DNA of 64,000 bases from Pseudocalidococcus azoricus BACA0444. Lineage in GTDB: Bacteria; Cyanobacteriota; Cyanobacteriia; Thermosynechococcales; Thermosynechococcaceae. The position numbers and the translations under genes were made by a program. The notes beneath the pieces are model-generated. The model saw only the letters and a list, made by a program, of their open reading frames with translations, was not told the DNA's origin and ran no database searches. Of this stretch, positions 18,397 to 28,663 are shown in pieces. Every line of letters starts with the position of its first letter. Positions within the stretch are counted from its first letter, which is position 1. The stretch lies in NCBI RefSeq assembly GCF_031729055.1, contig NZ_JAVMIP010000002.1, positions 248,001 to 312,000 of the forward strand, given 5' to 3'.

Positions 18397-19356
18397 CTAA
18401 AAGGTTTCACCGACCTGAATGGTGCGTACTTCACTACCACGTTGCAACACAACCGATTGTTTTTGCACCCCAGTCAGCCGCCAATTGGAATTATCAATCA
18501 CATCTCCGGGGGAAACCCTCTGGACTAAGCCATTGTGGGCAATCAAAGCCATAGAGCGATCCCCCAATTCGATCACTCCAACTAAATTGTTTTGGGGCTT
18601 TACGGGCGCAGGGAGACTGGTTGCCATTGTTGGGACGGAGGCTTTAGCCGCTACCATAGGCTGGTTAACTTTTGCCAAATTATTAGGCGGTGGCGGGACG
18701 GGGGTTAGGGGTTGGGGGGTAGATGGACTGGTAGCTACTGCTGTTGGGGAGAGATTTGCCGGAGTATTGGTTGTTGTGGGTGTATTGGAGTTCACGGGGA
18801 TGTAAACCCGCTCAACCCGGTTGCCTTGGGCATCTTGACTGATAATGGTGGTTGGCTCCAGGCCGGGGGAGGGTGGATGGGCTAGGCCTTGATTACCAGA
18901 GTTGGGGGTTGGCCGTGAGGTGCTGCGAATAGACCCCAAGGCCTGGGAGGCATAGCGGGCAAACTCAACATCCCCAGGATGAGGACTTACGTTTGAGGTT
19001 GGGGTTCCTTGGTCGCGGAGAATTCCCCCAATCAGTAGGCCCCCAGCCATGAGAAAGGAAGCTATACCCAGGCCAATAAAGTATCGCTCTGAACTCAAGT
19101 TTTTGATTTTGTCCCAGGTTTGCAAGCCGAGGGACGTTGCAGCTGAGGATTGAGTTAAGGAGATGCTGGGGCGGGCCAAGGTGGATGCAGGGGCCAGGCG
19201 TTTGAGTTGTTGATTGGGGGCCTGGAGGTAGGCTTCAATATCTCGGAAGAGTTCGTCCATCATCTGATTGGCGTGAATGTCAGTGCGACAGGATTCAACC
19301 AGATATAAGGCGGGTTCAGATTGGGGGTGGTTTTGACGGGCAAGGGTCTGTATCAT
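18397..19356 (-). CDS. single-pass membrane protein with PulC/PilP-like C-terminal domain
   Basis: A 319-residue protein with a cytoplasmic N-terminus (about 1-95) and one transmembrane helix at about 97-115 (FIGLGIASFLMAGGLLIGGI). A long Pro/Thr/Ser-rich linker follows. The C-terminal domain of about 65 residues reads NNLVGVIELGDRSMALI, then GLVQRVSPGDVIDNSNWRLT and VVLQRGSEVRTIQVGETF. That end resembles the small beta domain of PulC/PilP proteins of type II secretion and type IV pili, so an envelope-assembly role is possible. No pilus genes are nearby. The family call is tentative. Confidence 0.55.
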   Translation of the reverse strand: MIQTLARQNHPQSEPALYLVESCRTDIHANQMMDELFRDIEAYLQAPNQQLKRLAPASTLARPSISLTQSSAATSLGLQTWDKIKNLSSERYFIGLGIASFLMAGGLLIGGILRDQGTPTSNVSPHPGDVEFARYASQALGSIRSTSRPTPNSGNQGLAHPPSPGLEPTTIISQDAQGNRVERVYIPVNSNTPTTTNTPANLSPTAVATSPSTPQPLTPVPPPPNNLAKVNQPMVAAKASVPTMATSLPAPVKPQNNLVGVIELGDRSMALIAHNGLVQRVSPGDVIDNSNWRLTGVQKQSVVLQRGSEVRTIQVGETF

Positions 19357-19466
19357 GGGCTGCCGATCCTGGGAATGATCCGTTGGCGATGACGGGCTAA
19401 AAACATCTTTTTCTGATTACGTCCCCAGGCCAAGATTGATACAAAACAGGGAGGGATCAGTCGAGA

Positions 19467-20996
19467 TTATTTCTCCCAGGCCAGGATCACCTCACCCCGA
19501 TAGACTTTTCCCTGTTGTCCCAGCCCCAGCCAAGTGATTCCGTTCAGATGTGCAAACAGACTGGGGGCAGAAACTTCTAGGACTTTCAGGAGGGGAAATG
19601 TGGTTTGCCAGGCCTGCTGATGGGTGGCCCAATCCAGATGGAGCAGCATATCCGGCGAGTCAAGTGTTAAAAGGGGTTGCCAGGCCGGGGTTTGGGTTGC
19701 TGCCCCAGAGGGGTGTAGTTCCGTCATCTCTGTTGCTAGGGTGGTGAAGGTTTGATCTTGGGCCTGGACAAAGGTGGGGGGAGCAGCGGGGGTTGAACTC
19801 CAGGCCTGGGCGGTAATCCCTTCAAATTCCCTGGGAGTTGTGAGCCACCCCTGATTTTGCAAGGATGCTTCTAAGGTTTCCAGGCCGGCCGTGACGGTTG
19901 GATTAGTTGGAGTCGTGAGTTGCCAATACCAAGGGGCTTGGGAGTGACTGTCTGAGGTAGGGGGAAAAATTGCCAAACCAAAATCTCCTATCAACCAGGG
20001 CCAAAGGTCTGTTTCAAGGTTGATCCCCAAGTAACGATTCAGGGCCTGGCGGGTTTGGGCCAAAAATGGCTGTCCGGCCCCATATCCGGTTAATAATTTA
20101 TCCAGTCGATTAAAAATATCCGGCAAATCATGTCCCAAACCTACTGCGGCCGGATGACTGGGAAACCGTTTCGAGATGTCCAGATTAAGTTTAGTTGCAG
20201 TCGAATCTGAAGCCTCTCGGGCCAGTTTAGAGCTAATTAAGGTTGTACCAATCCCCAGGCCAGAGACAGGTTTCTGCAGATTTTCCCATTGCAAAAACAG
20301 GCGATCCGGACTGATCACATCCCCATTTTGATAGTCTTGGCTCCAGGTCCCGAGATTGAGATAACTTAAGCCCCAGGTGTCCCCCGTCAAGTTAAGATTG
20401 GCTTCTCGATAGAAATTTGCTCCCAAGATATTATTGACCGATTGGGCCGCGACCAAAGACTCTTCCAAGGCCTGGACAGATTGGCTCACCACTAAATAAT
20501 CATTCCCCACAATTCCCAGCGCAACCGAGGGAGTGGAGACAGCCGGGCCTGGAGTGAGGATCGGGATGCCTTGGAAGGTTTTGGCAACAGGGGTAATCTC
20601 CAATTTTTCCCAGAATTTGCTCAGGGCTTTTTCAGTGCTGGCAGCATCTTTAATTGGGATAATCCACAGAGGTTGGGGGTTTTTTGCTGAAATTGGACTC
20701 ATATTCACCAGCGTTAAACCAGCATCCCAGGCCAACAGACCCCCACCCGCCCGCCCCAGGCCCAGATCATCCCATTGGCTTTCAAAAAATTCGGACAATA
20801 CCGGCCGCATTTGGGGAGAGACCTTATTCAAGGGTTGCGTTAATGTCACCATCCAGGCCGCTTGTCGAGGCACAAACCTCAGGGGGCTTAATTCCCTCCC
20901 AGCCCAGGCCAGCCCAGATCCAAGTAACCCCCAAACCAGGGCCAACACCCCCAGGACTTGTATAAATCTGGTGATTATTTCCCCTAATCTTTGCAT
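19467..20996 (-). CDS. DUF3352 domain-containing protein
   Basis: A 509-residue protein beginning with an N-terminal hydrophobic helix (VLGVLALVWGLLGSGLAWA), likely a signal peptide or anchor. DUF3352 follows: SPLRFVPRQAAWMVTLTQPL, GLLAWDAGLTLV, WIIPIKDAASTEKALSKFWE, LVVSQSVQALEESL. DUF3352 proteins are common in cyanobacteria and have no known activity. I use the ATG at 20996 (MQRLGEII); an in-frame TTG lies six codons upstream. The coding strand is unusually rich in the CCAGGCC-type motif. It is divergent from carA. Confidence 0.8.
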   Translation of the reverse strand: MQRLGEIITRFIQVLGVLALVWGLLGSGLAWAGRELSPLRFVPRQAAWMVTLTQPLNKVSPQMRPVLSEFFESQWDDLGLGRAGGGLLAWDAGLTLVNMSPISAKNPQPLWIIPIKDAASTEKALSKFWEKLEITPVAKTFQGIPILTPGPAVSTPSVALGIVGNDYLVVSQSVQALEESLVAAQSVNNILGANFYREANLNLTGDTWGLSYLNLGTWSQDYQNGDVISPDRLFLQWENLQKPVSGLGIGTTLISSKLAREASDSTATKLNLDISKRFPSHPAAVGLGHDLPDIFNRLDKLLTGYGAGQPFLAQTRQALNRYLGINLETDLWPWLIGDFGLAIFPPTSDSHSQAPWYWQLTTPTNPTVTAGLETLEASLQNQGWLTTPREFEGITAQAWSSTPAAPPTFVQAQDQTFTTLATEMTELHPSGAATQTPAWQPLLTLDSPDMLLHLDWATHQQAWQTTFPLLKVLEVSAPSLFAHLNGITWLGLGQQGKVYRGEVILAWEK

Positions 20997-21129
20997 CCAG
21001 TACCACCCACCCAAGGCATGACAAATCCTGATTCCCCTCCCATTTTCCCCGATTGTTTCCCCCGCCGCTCAGGTTTTCGGAAGAATAGGCTAGTCTAGGA
21101 AACGTCTCACCGCTTGGAACCCCTGGATT

Positions 21130-22281
21130 ATGACAACTTCCCCAGTACAAAGTGCCCTCCTTGTTCTTGCCGATGGTACGGTCTTTATGGGCAAAGCCTT
21201 TGGGGCCAAGGGCACAACCGTTGGTGAAGTGGTTTTTAATACCGGGATGACAGGGTATCAAGAAGTCTTAACAGATCCCAGCTATTGTGGGCAGATTGTG
21301 ACATTTACCTATCCCGAATTGGGCAATACAGGCGTGAATCACGAGGATGAAGAATCCATTTATCCCCATGTCAAAGGAGCCATTGCCCGGAATATTTGTG
21401 AACAACCCAGTAATTGGCGTGCTGAACAGTCCTTGTCCGATTACTTGAAAAAACACGGAATTCCGGGGATTTATGGCATTGATACCCGCGCCCTGACCCG
21501 CAAAATTCGCACCGTTGGGGCCATGAATGGGGCCATCTCCACCGAAATTTTAGATCCGGTTGAATTGTTGGGGCAAGTCCAGGCCGCACCGAGTATGCAA
21601 GGCTTAAACCTGGCTAAAACCGTCACCACCCCTAAAGCCTATGAGTGGACAGAACCCACCGCCGCGGCCTGGGAATTTGCGGCCACAGTTAACCCGGATC
21701 AAGACCCCCTCTTAGTGGTAGCCATTGACTTTGGGGTTAAACGGAATATCCTCCGGCGGTTGGCCAGTTACGGCTGTAAAGTGATCGTTGTGCCGGCCAG
21801 TACCAGTGCTGCGGAGATTCTCGCCCACAACCCCGATGGCATTTTTCTCTCTAATGGCCCTGGAGATCCGGCTGCTGTTACCGAGGGAATTACCACCGCC
21901 CAGGCCTTGCTGGAAGCCGGTAAACCAATGTTTGGCATTTGTCTGGGCCATCAACTCTTAGGGCTTTCTCTGGGGGCGGACACCTTTAAGTTGAAGTTTG
22001 GGCATCGGGGCTTAAATCAACCCGCTGGCCTGGCCCAAAAACAAGTCGAAATTACCAGTCAGAATCATGGCTTTGCCATTACGGGAGAATCTCTGGCCAG
22101 CAAAGACGTAGAAATTACCCATCTGAATTTGAATGATCAAACGGTCGCCGGCCTGGAACACCGTACCCTGCCCCTCTTTTCTGTGCAGTACCACCCCGAA
22201 GCCAGCCCTGGCCCCCATGATGCCGACTATCTCTTTGCTAAATTTGTCCAGGCCATGCGGAATTATCGCCAGCATCACTAA
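21130..22281 (+). CDS. carA: carbamoyl-phosphate synthase small subunit
   Basis: A 383-residue glutamine amidotransferase subunit that supplies ammonia to CarB for carbamoyl phosphate, feeding arginine and pyrimidine synthesis. The N-terminal domain carries [20 protein letters not shown] and [12 protein letters not shown]. The class I amidotransferase domain has the nucleophile motif [12 protein letters not shown] and the catalytic His-Glu in [12 protein letters not shown]. Length is normal. carB is not in the window. The gene ends just before a region of toxin-antitoxin debris. Confidence 0.96.
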   Translation: MTTSPVQSALLVLADGTVFMGKAFGAKGTTVGEVVFNTGMTGYQEVLTDPSYCGQIVTFTYPELGNTGVNHEDEESIYPHVKGAIARNICEQPSNWRAEQSLSDYLKKHGIPGIYGIDTRALTRKIRTVGAMNGAISTEILDPVELLGQVQAAPSMQGLNLAKTVTTPKAYEWTEPTAAAWEFAATVNPDQDPLLVVAIDFGVKRNILRRLASYGCKVIVVPASTSAAEILAHNPDGIFLSNGPGDPAAVTEGITTAQALLEAGKPMFGICLGHQLLGLSLGADTFKLKFGHRGLNQPAGLAQKQVEITSQNHGFAITGESLASKDVEITHLNLNDQTVAGLEHRTLPLFSVQYHPEASPGPHDADYLFAKFVQAMRNYRQHH

Positions 22282-22377
22282 GCTTTGGTTTGCCTAATTG
22301 GCATTCTCGAAACGCTGGTCTGCATCATTAATCAATCTATAGTTCCTAGGTATTGTGATTTTGGGTTTGTATGCTAA

Positions 22378-22533
22378 AGATGTGCAAATCTTTTTTCTAA
22401 AGAGTTATGGCTATGGCAAAATCCAGAGGCGTTGGCTTCGGCTCAACCTGGCCTGGAACAACTCAACTCGCTTCAGGGCGGATATTTAGGTGACTTTAGC
22501 CAGTATGCCGATTTAGAGATAGAGGATAGGTGT
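22378..22533 (+). pseudogene. 5'-truncated antitoxin remnant
   Basis: After a TAA at 22375-22377 one frame reads LWQNPEALASAQPGLEQ, then GDFSQYADLEIED. This is the usual C-terminal pattern of the antitoxin that precedes the RelE-like toxin family found next to it (WQNxEALAxxQRGLE..FxQYAD). No start codon is available in the frame and the N-terminal half is missing. The usual stop before the toxin is also absent, so translation would run on past the toxin start. The call is a family-pattern judgement. Confidence 0.55.
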
Positions 22534-22866
22534 CATTTCGGTTGGAATTTAGTCCCGAAGCGACAAAGGTTTTGGATCAACTTGCTCAAATACAGCCTAA
22601 AAAACATTCCAAGGGTTTGAAAACTCTGGGCTTATTGTCTAGCAATCCTCGGCATCCAGGCCTTAACACTCACAAATATCAAGTCTCTAAGCTGCCCCAA
22701 CAATCAAGATGTGTTTGAGGCTTATGTAGAGAATAAAACTCCTGCTGTTTTTCATGTTTTCTGGTTTTATCGGCCTAGTCAGGGAGTCATCACTATTATT
22801 ACGATTACACTTCATCCCCAATATATTCCTAAACTCATAACCCTGACTATAGTATTAACTCTTTGA
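22530..22866 (+). pseudogene. frameshifted RelE/ParE-superfamily toxin remnant
   Basis: From a GTG at 22530 one frame gives FRLEFSPEATKVLDQLAQI, then LGLLSSNPRHPGLNTHKY, before hitting a TGA at 22716. The next frame, entered near 22693-22702, continues PNNQDVFEAYVENKTPA, HVFWFYRPSQGVITIITIT, LHPQY to a TGA at 22864. Joined, these are the two halves of a cyanobacterial RelE-like toxin (RHPGLxTHK, then DVFEAYVEN, FW and TPHP patterns). A small indel near 22690-22702 broke it. With the truncated antitoxin upstream, the pair is dead. Confidence 0.65.
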
Positions 22867-23194
22867 GTCGAAATTAAGGCAAGACAAAAATGTTTTATTC
22901 GTAATGACTACGATAATTCAATGACTCTAGAACAGCCTATGTCATGTAATCAAATCTAACAACTTGATTGTAAATATCGTTCAACTAGTAAAATTGCCAA
23001 AATATCATCAATGGAATGAGGTGGTTGGCGCAGGCCTGGGGGTACGTCATGAGTTAGCGGCATTCAAAGTCAGTTGAACTGTAGAACATCAACACAGTAA
23101 TGGCCCTAGAAAGCTTAACCACATCTAAATAATAAGAAAACTCTTTTATCCTAAGGGCTAGCCTAAAAAAATCTCCTGCTCCCCACTAGCAATC
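22867..23194. other. intergenic stretch with the YqgF-like fragment
   Basis: Apart from the fragment at 22956-23046 I see nothing coding. The flanks are AT-rich, without a clear terminator or inverted repeat, and no transposase remnant is visible. Confidence 0.4.
22956..23046 (-). pseudogene. orphan fragment of the 3' end of a YqgF-like gene
   Basis: Bases 22971-23044 align without gaps to 24121-24194, the end of the intact YqgF-like gene, with about 10 mismatches in 74 (about 86% identity). Read on the minus strand the frame is kept: PGLRQPP, then SIDDILAILLVERYLQ and a stop at 22956. The intact gene has PIDDIVAILLVERYLK at this place. Several changes are silent or conservative, so the fragment looks like a diverged homologue rather than a fresh copy. 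It lies on the far side of the Uma2 gene from the intact gene. Confidence 0.7.
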
Positions 23195-23944
23195 TCAGGG
23201 GTCATCGGGATTAATGCCTAACATTCTAAGCTTTGCTGCTAGGCGGTCAGCTCGGGCTTTTTCCTGCTCGGCTCGTTGGGCTTCTTGCTCAGCTCGTTGT
23301 GTTTCCTGTTCTGCTCGTTGTGCTTCCTGCTCAGCTTTCCATATTCCCTGCATCGCCGCTTCATTTGGAGTCGGAATCAAAGTTCCATCCCAGGAAAAGT
23401 AACGTAGCTTACCATTGTCGATACCGAGGAACAAGCCCAAAGCTTCACTCCACAGCCAGCCACGCTCATTGGGAGCTATGGGTTCATACTGATTGAAATT
23501 GAGCCTAAAGCCTGCAAATTCTAAGGTTTCTGGTGAAAAGTAAAAATACTCAGGGGTGTGAAACCGTTCTGCGTAAAGCTCCCGCTTTGTCACCCGATCC
23601 ACTTGGGCCGTTGAGTCAGAGAGCAATTCAATAATTAAGTCAGGGTAACGGCCATCTTCTTCCCAAACTACCCAGGAATTACGAGGCTCCCGAGTCGTAT
23701 TTTTGACTAAGAAAAAATCAGGGCCACGAAAATCCCGCTGCTTGAGTTGTTGGCGACTGAAGTAAATGGTCAGGTTGGCCCCAATGAAAAAGTCATCTCG
23801 GTCTCGCCAGGCCCACTCTAGACAGGACACCAGTAACAGCAATTGCATATAGTGCAGGGAGCTTTCCATCTCTGGTTCATCGCTCAGCAGTTGACGGGCA
23901 TCGGGCATCTGCCGTTCTAGATCATCGGCTGTAAGAGTGGCCAT
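23195..23944 (-). CDS. Uma2-family (DUF820) putative endonuclease with coiled-coil tail
   Basis: A 249-residue protein of the Uma2 restriction-endonuclease-like family, very common in cyanobacteria and of uncertain role. The core has GANLTIYFSR, FRGPDFFLV, DGRYPDLIIELLSDSTAQVDR and the following K, giving the PD...ELxS...K arrangement typical of the family, then YFYFSPETLEFAGFRL. The tail is a charged coiled coil made by three 21-base DNA repeats (23271-23333) encoding AEQEAQR-type heptads. I use the ATG at 23944; a GTG two codons earlier is also possible. It is inserted between a YqgF-like gene and that gene's duplicated 3' fragment. Confidence 0.82.
   Translation of the reverse strand: MATLTADDLERQMPDARQLLSDEPEMESSLHYMQLLLLVSCLEWAWRDRDDFFIGANLTIYFSRQQLKQRDFRGPDFFLVKNTTREPRNSWVVWEEDGRYPDLIIELLSDSTAQVDRVTKRELYAERFHTPEYFYFSPETLEFAGFRLNFNQYEPIAPNERGWLWSEALGLFLGIDNGKLRYFSWDGTLIPTPNEAAMQGIWKAEQEAQRAEQETQRAEQEAQRAEQEKARADRLAAKLRMLGINPDDP
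23271..23333 (-). repeat. three tandem 21-base repeats in the Uma2 gene
   Basis: Three near-identical 21-base units (23271-23291, 23292-23312, 23313-23333) begin GCTCGTTG on the plus strand and encode heptads RAEQEAQ/RAEQETQ on the minus strand. They are in frame and lengthen the coiled-coil tail. The number of units probably varies between strains. Confidence 0.8.
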
Positions 23945-24105
23945 AAGCACTTTCCCCGAACGATGCTCATACTATACAGCAAACACTAGGGTATGACTTG
24001 GATAGGTCAAAGGATAAGCAGCTAGTACCTTTGATGAATTTGACTAGTGAACTCATGCCACTTCACCGTCAGTTACGCTTGATTGTTATTCATCATTCTT
24101 CAGGC

Positions 24106-24516
24106 TCAGCGAACAGCTTTTAAGTACCGTTCAACTAGTAAAATCGCCACAATATCATCAATCGGCCGAGGGGGGTGGCGCAGGCCTGGGGGTAGTAATT
24201 TTGTTAAACCGTGCGGAGGAAACATTTGCCAATAGCGATCACGAGCTTCTAGGGTGCTGTTGCGTTCATTAACCGTTTTTATAACAATCTCTTGGCTAAT
24301 TCCTTCTTTTAGTTTTTTTTGCCAAATCTTTGAAGTAGTTTGATCACCAATAATAATTGCCTGAATTGCATAGGTTGCGAGGACTTGATTGATGACATTC
24401 AGAGCCTGGTCAGCTAAAACCACTCGATGGGTAATGACCTGTTGAAACTCAGTAACAATCGCTAAACCACATTTATCCCGGCCTGGGTCAAAGCCTAAAT
24501 AATAGCTCTCACTCAC
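24106..24516 (-). CDS. YqgF/RuvX-like RNase H-fold protein
   Basis: A 136-residue protein with the RuvC/YqgF fold. YYLGFDPGRDKCGLAIV holds the first catalytic-type Asp, AIQAIIIGDQTTSKIW the second strand, VNERNSTLEARDRYW a conserved Glu/Asp region, and the end has RPIDDIVAILLVERYL. Cyanobacteria annotate such genes as pre-16S rRNA-processing nuclease YqgF; whether this one matures rRNA or resolves DNA junctions is unknown. The last 25 or so codons are present a second time at 22956-23046, across the Uma2 gene. It is 47 bases downstream of ilvC on the same strand. Confidence 0.75.
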   Translation of the reverse strand: MSESYYLGFDPGRDKCGLAIVTEFQQVITHRVVLADQALNVINQVLATYAIQAIIIGDQTTSKIWQKKLKEGISQEIVIKTVNERNSTLEARDRYWQMFPPHGLTKLLPPGLRHPPRPIDDIVAILLVERYLKAVR

Positions 24517-24563
24517 AGGCCTGGATACTCATGGTTTCAAAATGGGGTTGTCATCAACTGGGG

Positions 24564-25592
<1,029 letters not shown>

Positions 25593-25868
25593 CTAGCGGG
25601 CAAACCGACCACCACCCCCAGCAGCTTCCCGCGGGCGGGCCTTGTTAACCTTGAGTTGCCGCCCCATCCACTCAGCCCCGTCTAATTCTGCAATGGCCGC
25701 ATCTTCTTCGGCATCGGTGGACATTTCGACAAAGCCAAACCCGCGTTTGCGTCCAGTATCACGATCCACGGGTAAATAAACTTGCTTAACTGAACCGTAC
25801 TCGGCAAATACGGCCTCTAGATCTTCCTGAGTGGCAGTGTAAGAAAGATTGCCGACATAAATTGACAT
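25593..25868 (-). CDS. RRM-type RNA-binding protein (cyanobacterial Rbp)
   Basis: A 91-residue protein with a single RNA recognition motif: RNP2 IYVGNL near residues 3-8 and RNP1 RKRGFGFVEM near 41-50, then a short Gly-rich end (AAGGGGRFAR). Cyanobacterial Rbp proteins are often cold-induced and help localise or stabilise mRNAs; some carry thylakoid-protein mRNAs. I start at the ATG at 25868 (MSIYVGNLSY), where the RRM begins; the frame is open upstream but without family character. A long non-coding region lies upstream, as often seen for regulated rbp genes. Confidence 0.92.
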   Translation of the reverse strand: MSIYVGNLSYTATQEDLEAVFAEYGSVKQVYLPVDRDTGRKRGFGFVEMSTDAEEDAAIAELDGAEWMGRQLKVNKARPREAAGGGGRFAR

Positions 25869-26707
25869 AGTCTGCTCCAAAGCACAAAAAAATACAGAGC
25901 GTTGGCCTGTGACTTCGGAGAGATGCCTGTCCACTGAAACAAAACGACTCTGGAACCGAACTCATGTACCGCCTGAAACATTAGCCAGATATAACTAAGG
26001 CGAGTGGCGTAAGCCAACCCTGATCAAAAATTATAACCAGACATGGGGAGGGCCTGTGAAGCATGGGCGGAATTTCTTAGGGGTGGCTTAAGACTAGGAC
26101 AAAGATTTCTGGGGTGGGCTAGCCATAGGCTGATGTTGCCGCATCAATCTCCACAAAACGAGGGACCCAGTTGAAGGCAACTAGATCCCGAAAAAATAGA
26201 TCAATGAATTTTTAACTCTTACTAGGGTGAACAGGTTGCACTGGAAAACTTTTAGACGAACCCAATTTATATCCTAACCGGATCGGCTTTGAGACATTTT
26301 AAGAACAAAATACAGATTGAGACAGCGATTGTATTTGTTCATCTCCCTGAAGCAACAGAAATGGGTTTTGAAATCAACACAGTGCTAGGTAAAACGGGGA
26401 CATCAATAACCTAAAGCGACTAGATAAACCACCTTGATTAACGAAACGACAATTAACTGAAATCACTGTCTAACTTGTCCCAGAACCAGAGGAGGGCAGC
26501 ACAGTCTCTAGTTCTCAGCGTTTACACCTTTGAGTTGGATTTTTAAGGAAGTAACAGAGCTTGAGAAACTCTTTTTTGTTACCCCTTTCTTGTGCCTATG
26601 TATAAGCTAACACCAAGGTTTGGTAATTTCCATCTTTTTATCGAACTTAAATGTTCTTGATAGTCTGCAAAGTTTCTGTTACTAAAGTTCAACTTGACTA
26701 GGGCAAT
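25869..26707. other. 839-base region without a supported gene, between rbp and lipA
   Basis: The part next to rbp should hold its promoter and 5' leader. No reading frame shows family character or coding-like composition. One structure is visible at 26551-26582: GTAACAGAG and a matching CTC...TTGTTAC arm around a short loop. It could be a hairpin of an untranslated RNA or a terminator-like element, but pairing is imperfect. Low density of the CCAGGCC motif and the length make a hidden small RNA possible. Confidence 0.4.
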
Positions 26708-27580
26708 CTAGGGATCTTCGCCGTGGCTGGCATGGTAAGAACTGCGAACAAGGGGGCCGGAACGGACTTGGGCAAATCCCATCTCTTTTGCGGTCTGCCC
26801 TAAGGCCTGAAATTCATCGGGATGCCAATACTTGACGACAGGTAAATGGACTAAGGAAGGAGCAAGGTACTGACCGAGGGTGAGGCGATTACAATCCACC
26901 GCCCGCAAGTCTTGGAGGGTGGCAATAACTTCGGCTGTAGTTTCTCCCAGGCCCAGCATTAAGCCGGATTTTGTCGGAATGTCGGGATTTAAACGCTTGA
27001 CGGTGGCGAGAACCTCTAAAGAACGTTCATATTTTGCCCCGCGCCGGACTGGCCCCTGGAGACGACGAACGGTTTCAAGATTATGGTTATAGCAAACGGG
27101 CTGGGCCTGGACAATTTGACCAATTAACTCTTGATGCCCTCGGAAGTCTGGGGTGAGAACTTCAATGGCAGTGTTTGGGTTGAGGTGGCGAATGGCGGTC
27201 ATTGTGGCGATAAAGTGGCCTACCCCTTGATCCGCTAAATCATCCCGAGCCACTGAGGTGAGAACGACATACTGTAAACCAAGGGCCTGGACGGCCTGGG
27301 CAATCTTGAGGGGTTCTGCTTCATCCACAGGCCGGGGGGCATGACCTTTATCCACTTGGCAAAACCCACAGGCCCGGGTGCAAATTGGCCCCATGAGCAA
27401 AAATGTGGCCGTTCCTTGGCGATAACATTCTCCCCGATTGGGGCAGCGGCCTTCCTCGCAAATGGTATGGATCCCCGCTTGCTTAATCAGACGTTGAACC
27501 GGCGCTAGATCACGGGCCCGACCAATGGGAGATTTTAACCAACTGGGGAGACGCTGAGGGGGGGAGACAGATTCAGACAT
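26708..27580 (-). CDS. lipA: lipoyl synthase
   Basis: A 290-residue radical SAM enzyme that inserts two sulfurs into protein-bound octanoyl groups. The auxiliary cluster motif is [12 protein letters not shown] (C-x4-C-x5-C), the radical SAM cluster motif is CTRACGFC, and the terminal R-S-S-Y serine ligand is present in [10 protein letters not shown]. Other signatures are MLGLGET and QYLAPS. Length is normal. It stands alone on the minus strand, divergent from the response regulator gene. Confidence 0.95.
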   Translation of the reverse strand: MSESVSPPQRLPSWLKSPIGRARDLAPVQRLIKQAGIHTICEEGRCPNRGECYRQGTATFLLMGPICTRACGFCQVDKGHAPRPVDEAEPLKIAQAVQALGLQYVVLTSVARDDLADQGVGHFIATMTAIRHLNPNTAIEVLTPDFRGHQELIGQIVQAQPVCYNHNLETVRRLQGPVRRGAKYERSLEVLATVKRLNPDIPTKSGLMLGLGETTAEVIATLQDLRAVDCNRLTLGQYLAPSLVHLPVVKYWHPDEFQALGQTAKEMGFAQVRSGPLVRSSYHASHGEDP

Positions 27581-27726
27581 GGGGCAAGACCGGTAGATCC
27601 GTAAAGCTTAAGATAAATTAAATTTCCTAAGATTGTTAGCTAAGTAGCGTCCAGCCGAGACTGGAACCATGATACTTATATGGCATAGTCAAGTTAACCG
27701 CCTTCTAGAGGAACTTGGGGGTATTT

Positions 27727-28629
27727 GTGTCAACCCAAAAAATCTTGGTGATTGATGATAGTAAAGTCATTCGGATGCGTGTCCGGGATATGCTCCCCGA
27801 GGGTGACTATCAAGTGCTAGAAGCCAAGGATGGCCAAGAGGGACTCAATTTAATTCGGCAAGAATCCCCTAACTTGATCATGTTAGACTTTCTCCTGCCT
27901 AAGGTCAGCGGCTGGGAAGTCTTCCAGGAATTGGAGCGGCGACAAGATTTAGGACGCGTCCCCCTAGTGATTATGTCCGGGCGGCGGGAAGAAGTCACCG
28001 AGAAGCTTCAAGAACCCTTTGAACTGTTTGAGTTCATTGAAAAACCCTTTGAAAAGGAGGACTTAGACGAAGCGATTAAAAAAGCCTTTGCCAAAGCTCG
28101 CCTAGCTCCTGCTACGTCCCAAGCTTCTACTCCAGAAACAGCAACGGTGGGCGGCATTGATCCGGCAGAATTTGCCGCTCTCCAGGCCGAAGTTGCTGAA
28201 CTCAAAGCGGCCCTTACTCAGGCTCCAGTTGTAACGGCTGGGGTTGATCCAGAAGAGTTTGCCGCCCTGAAAGAAATGGTTGCCGAACTCCAGTCCCAAG
28301 TCAGCCCGCCCGCCAGCACCATTGACCCCCTAGAATTTGCCCAACTGGAAGCCACCGTGGCCCAACTACAAATCCAGGGCTTGGCCCATGCCCACACGGT
28401 CGATCCGGCTGATTTTGCCGCATTGAAAAGTATGGTTATGGAACTCCAGACCCAAGTGGGGCAACCCCAACATCAGGATTATGGCTCTGGGGAAATTGCT
28501 TCTGGGCCTAATCCAACTGAGTTCCAGGCCCTGCAAACCTTAGTGAACTCTCTGGAAGAAGAATTGCATACAATTCGGCATACCCTGGCCCAAGTGGTTG
28601 GCTTCCTCAAACGCAAACGCCCAGATTAA
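27727..28629 (+). CDS. response regulator with CheY receiver and repeated coiled-coil tail
   Basis: A 300-residue protein. The first 120 or so residues are a receiver domain: ILVIDDSKVIR (acidic pair), LIMLDFLLPKVSGW (phospho-acceptor Asp), VIMSGR and FIEKPFEKEDL (conserved Lys). No DNA-binding output domain follows. Instead there are five degenerate repeats of about 38 residues, each centred on DPxEFAALxxxVAELQ, separated by Pro/Ala/Gly linkers, then a helix ending in KRKRPD. This suggests a multimerising scaffold. The start is either the GTG at 27727 or the TTG at 27715; the GTG gives the standard STQKILVIDDS beginning. Confidence 0.82.
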   Translation: MSTQKILVIDDSKVIRMRVRDMLPEGDYQVLEAKDGQEGLNLIRQESPNLIMLDFLLPKVSGWEVFQELERRQDLGRVPLVIMSGRREEVTEKLQEPFELFEFIEKPFEKEDLDEAIKKAFAKARLAPATSQASTPETATVGGIDPAEFAALQAEVAELKAALTQAPVVTAGVDPEEFAALKEMVAELQSQVSPPASTIDPLEFAQLEATVAQLQIQGLAHAHTVDPADFAALKSMVMELQTQVGQPQHQDYGSGEIASGPNPTEFQALQTLVNSLEEELHTIRHTLAQVVGFLKRKRPD

Positions 28630-28663
28630 TAGCCAAATTTGCTCACGCTGATCCCAGGCCTGG

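Noticed and set aside
23271..23333. Short regular repeats resembling a CRISPR array
   Set aside because: The units are contiguous 21-base in-frame repeats in the Uma2 coding sequence, without spacers.
26043..26174. 43-codon open frame on the plus strand between rbp and lipA
   Set aside because: Composition is not protein-like and no ribosome-binding site or family pattern is seen.
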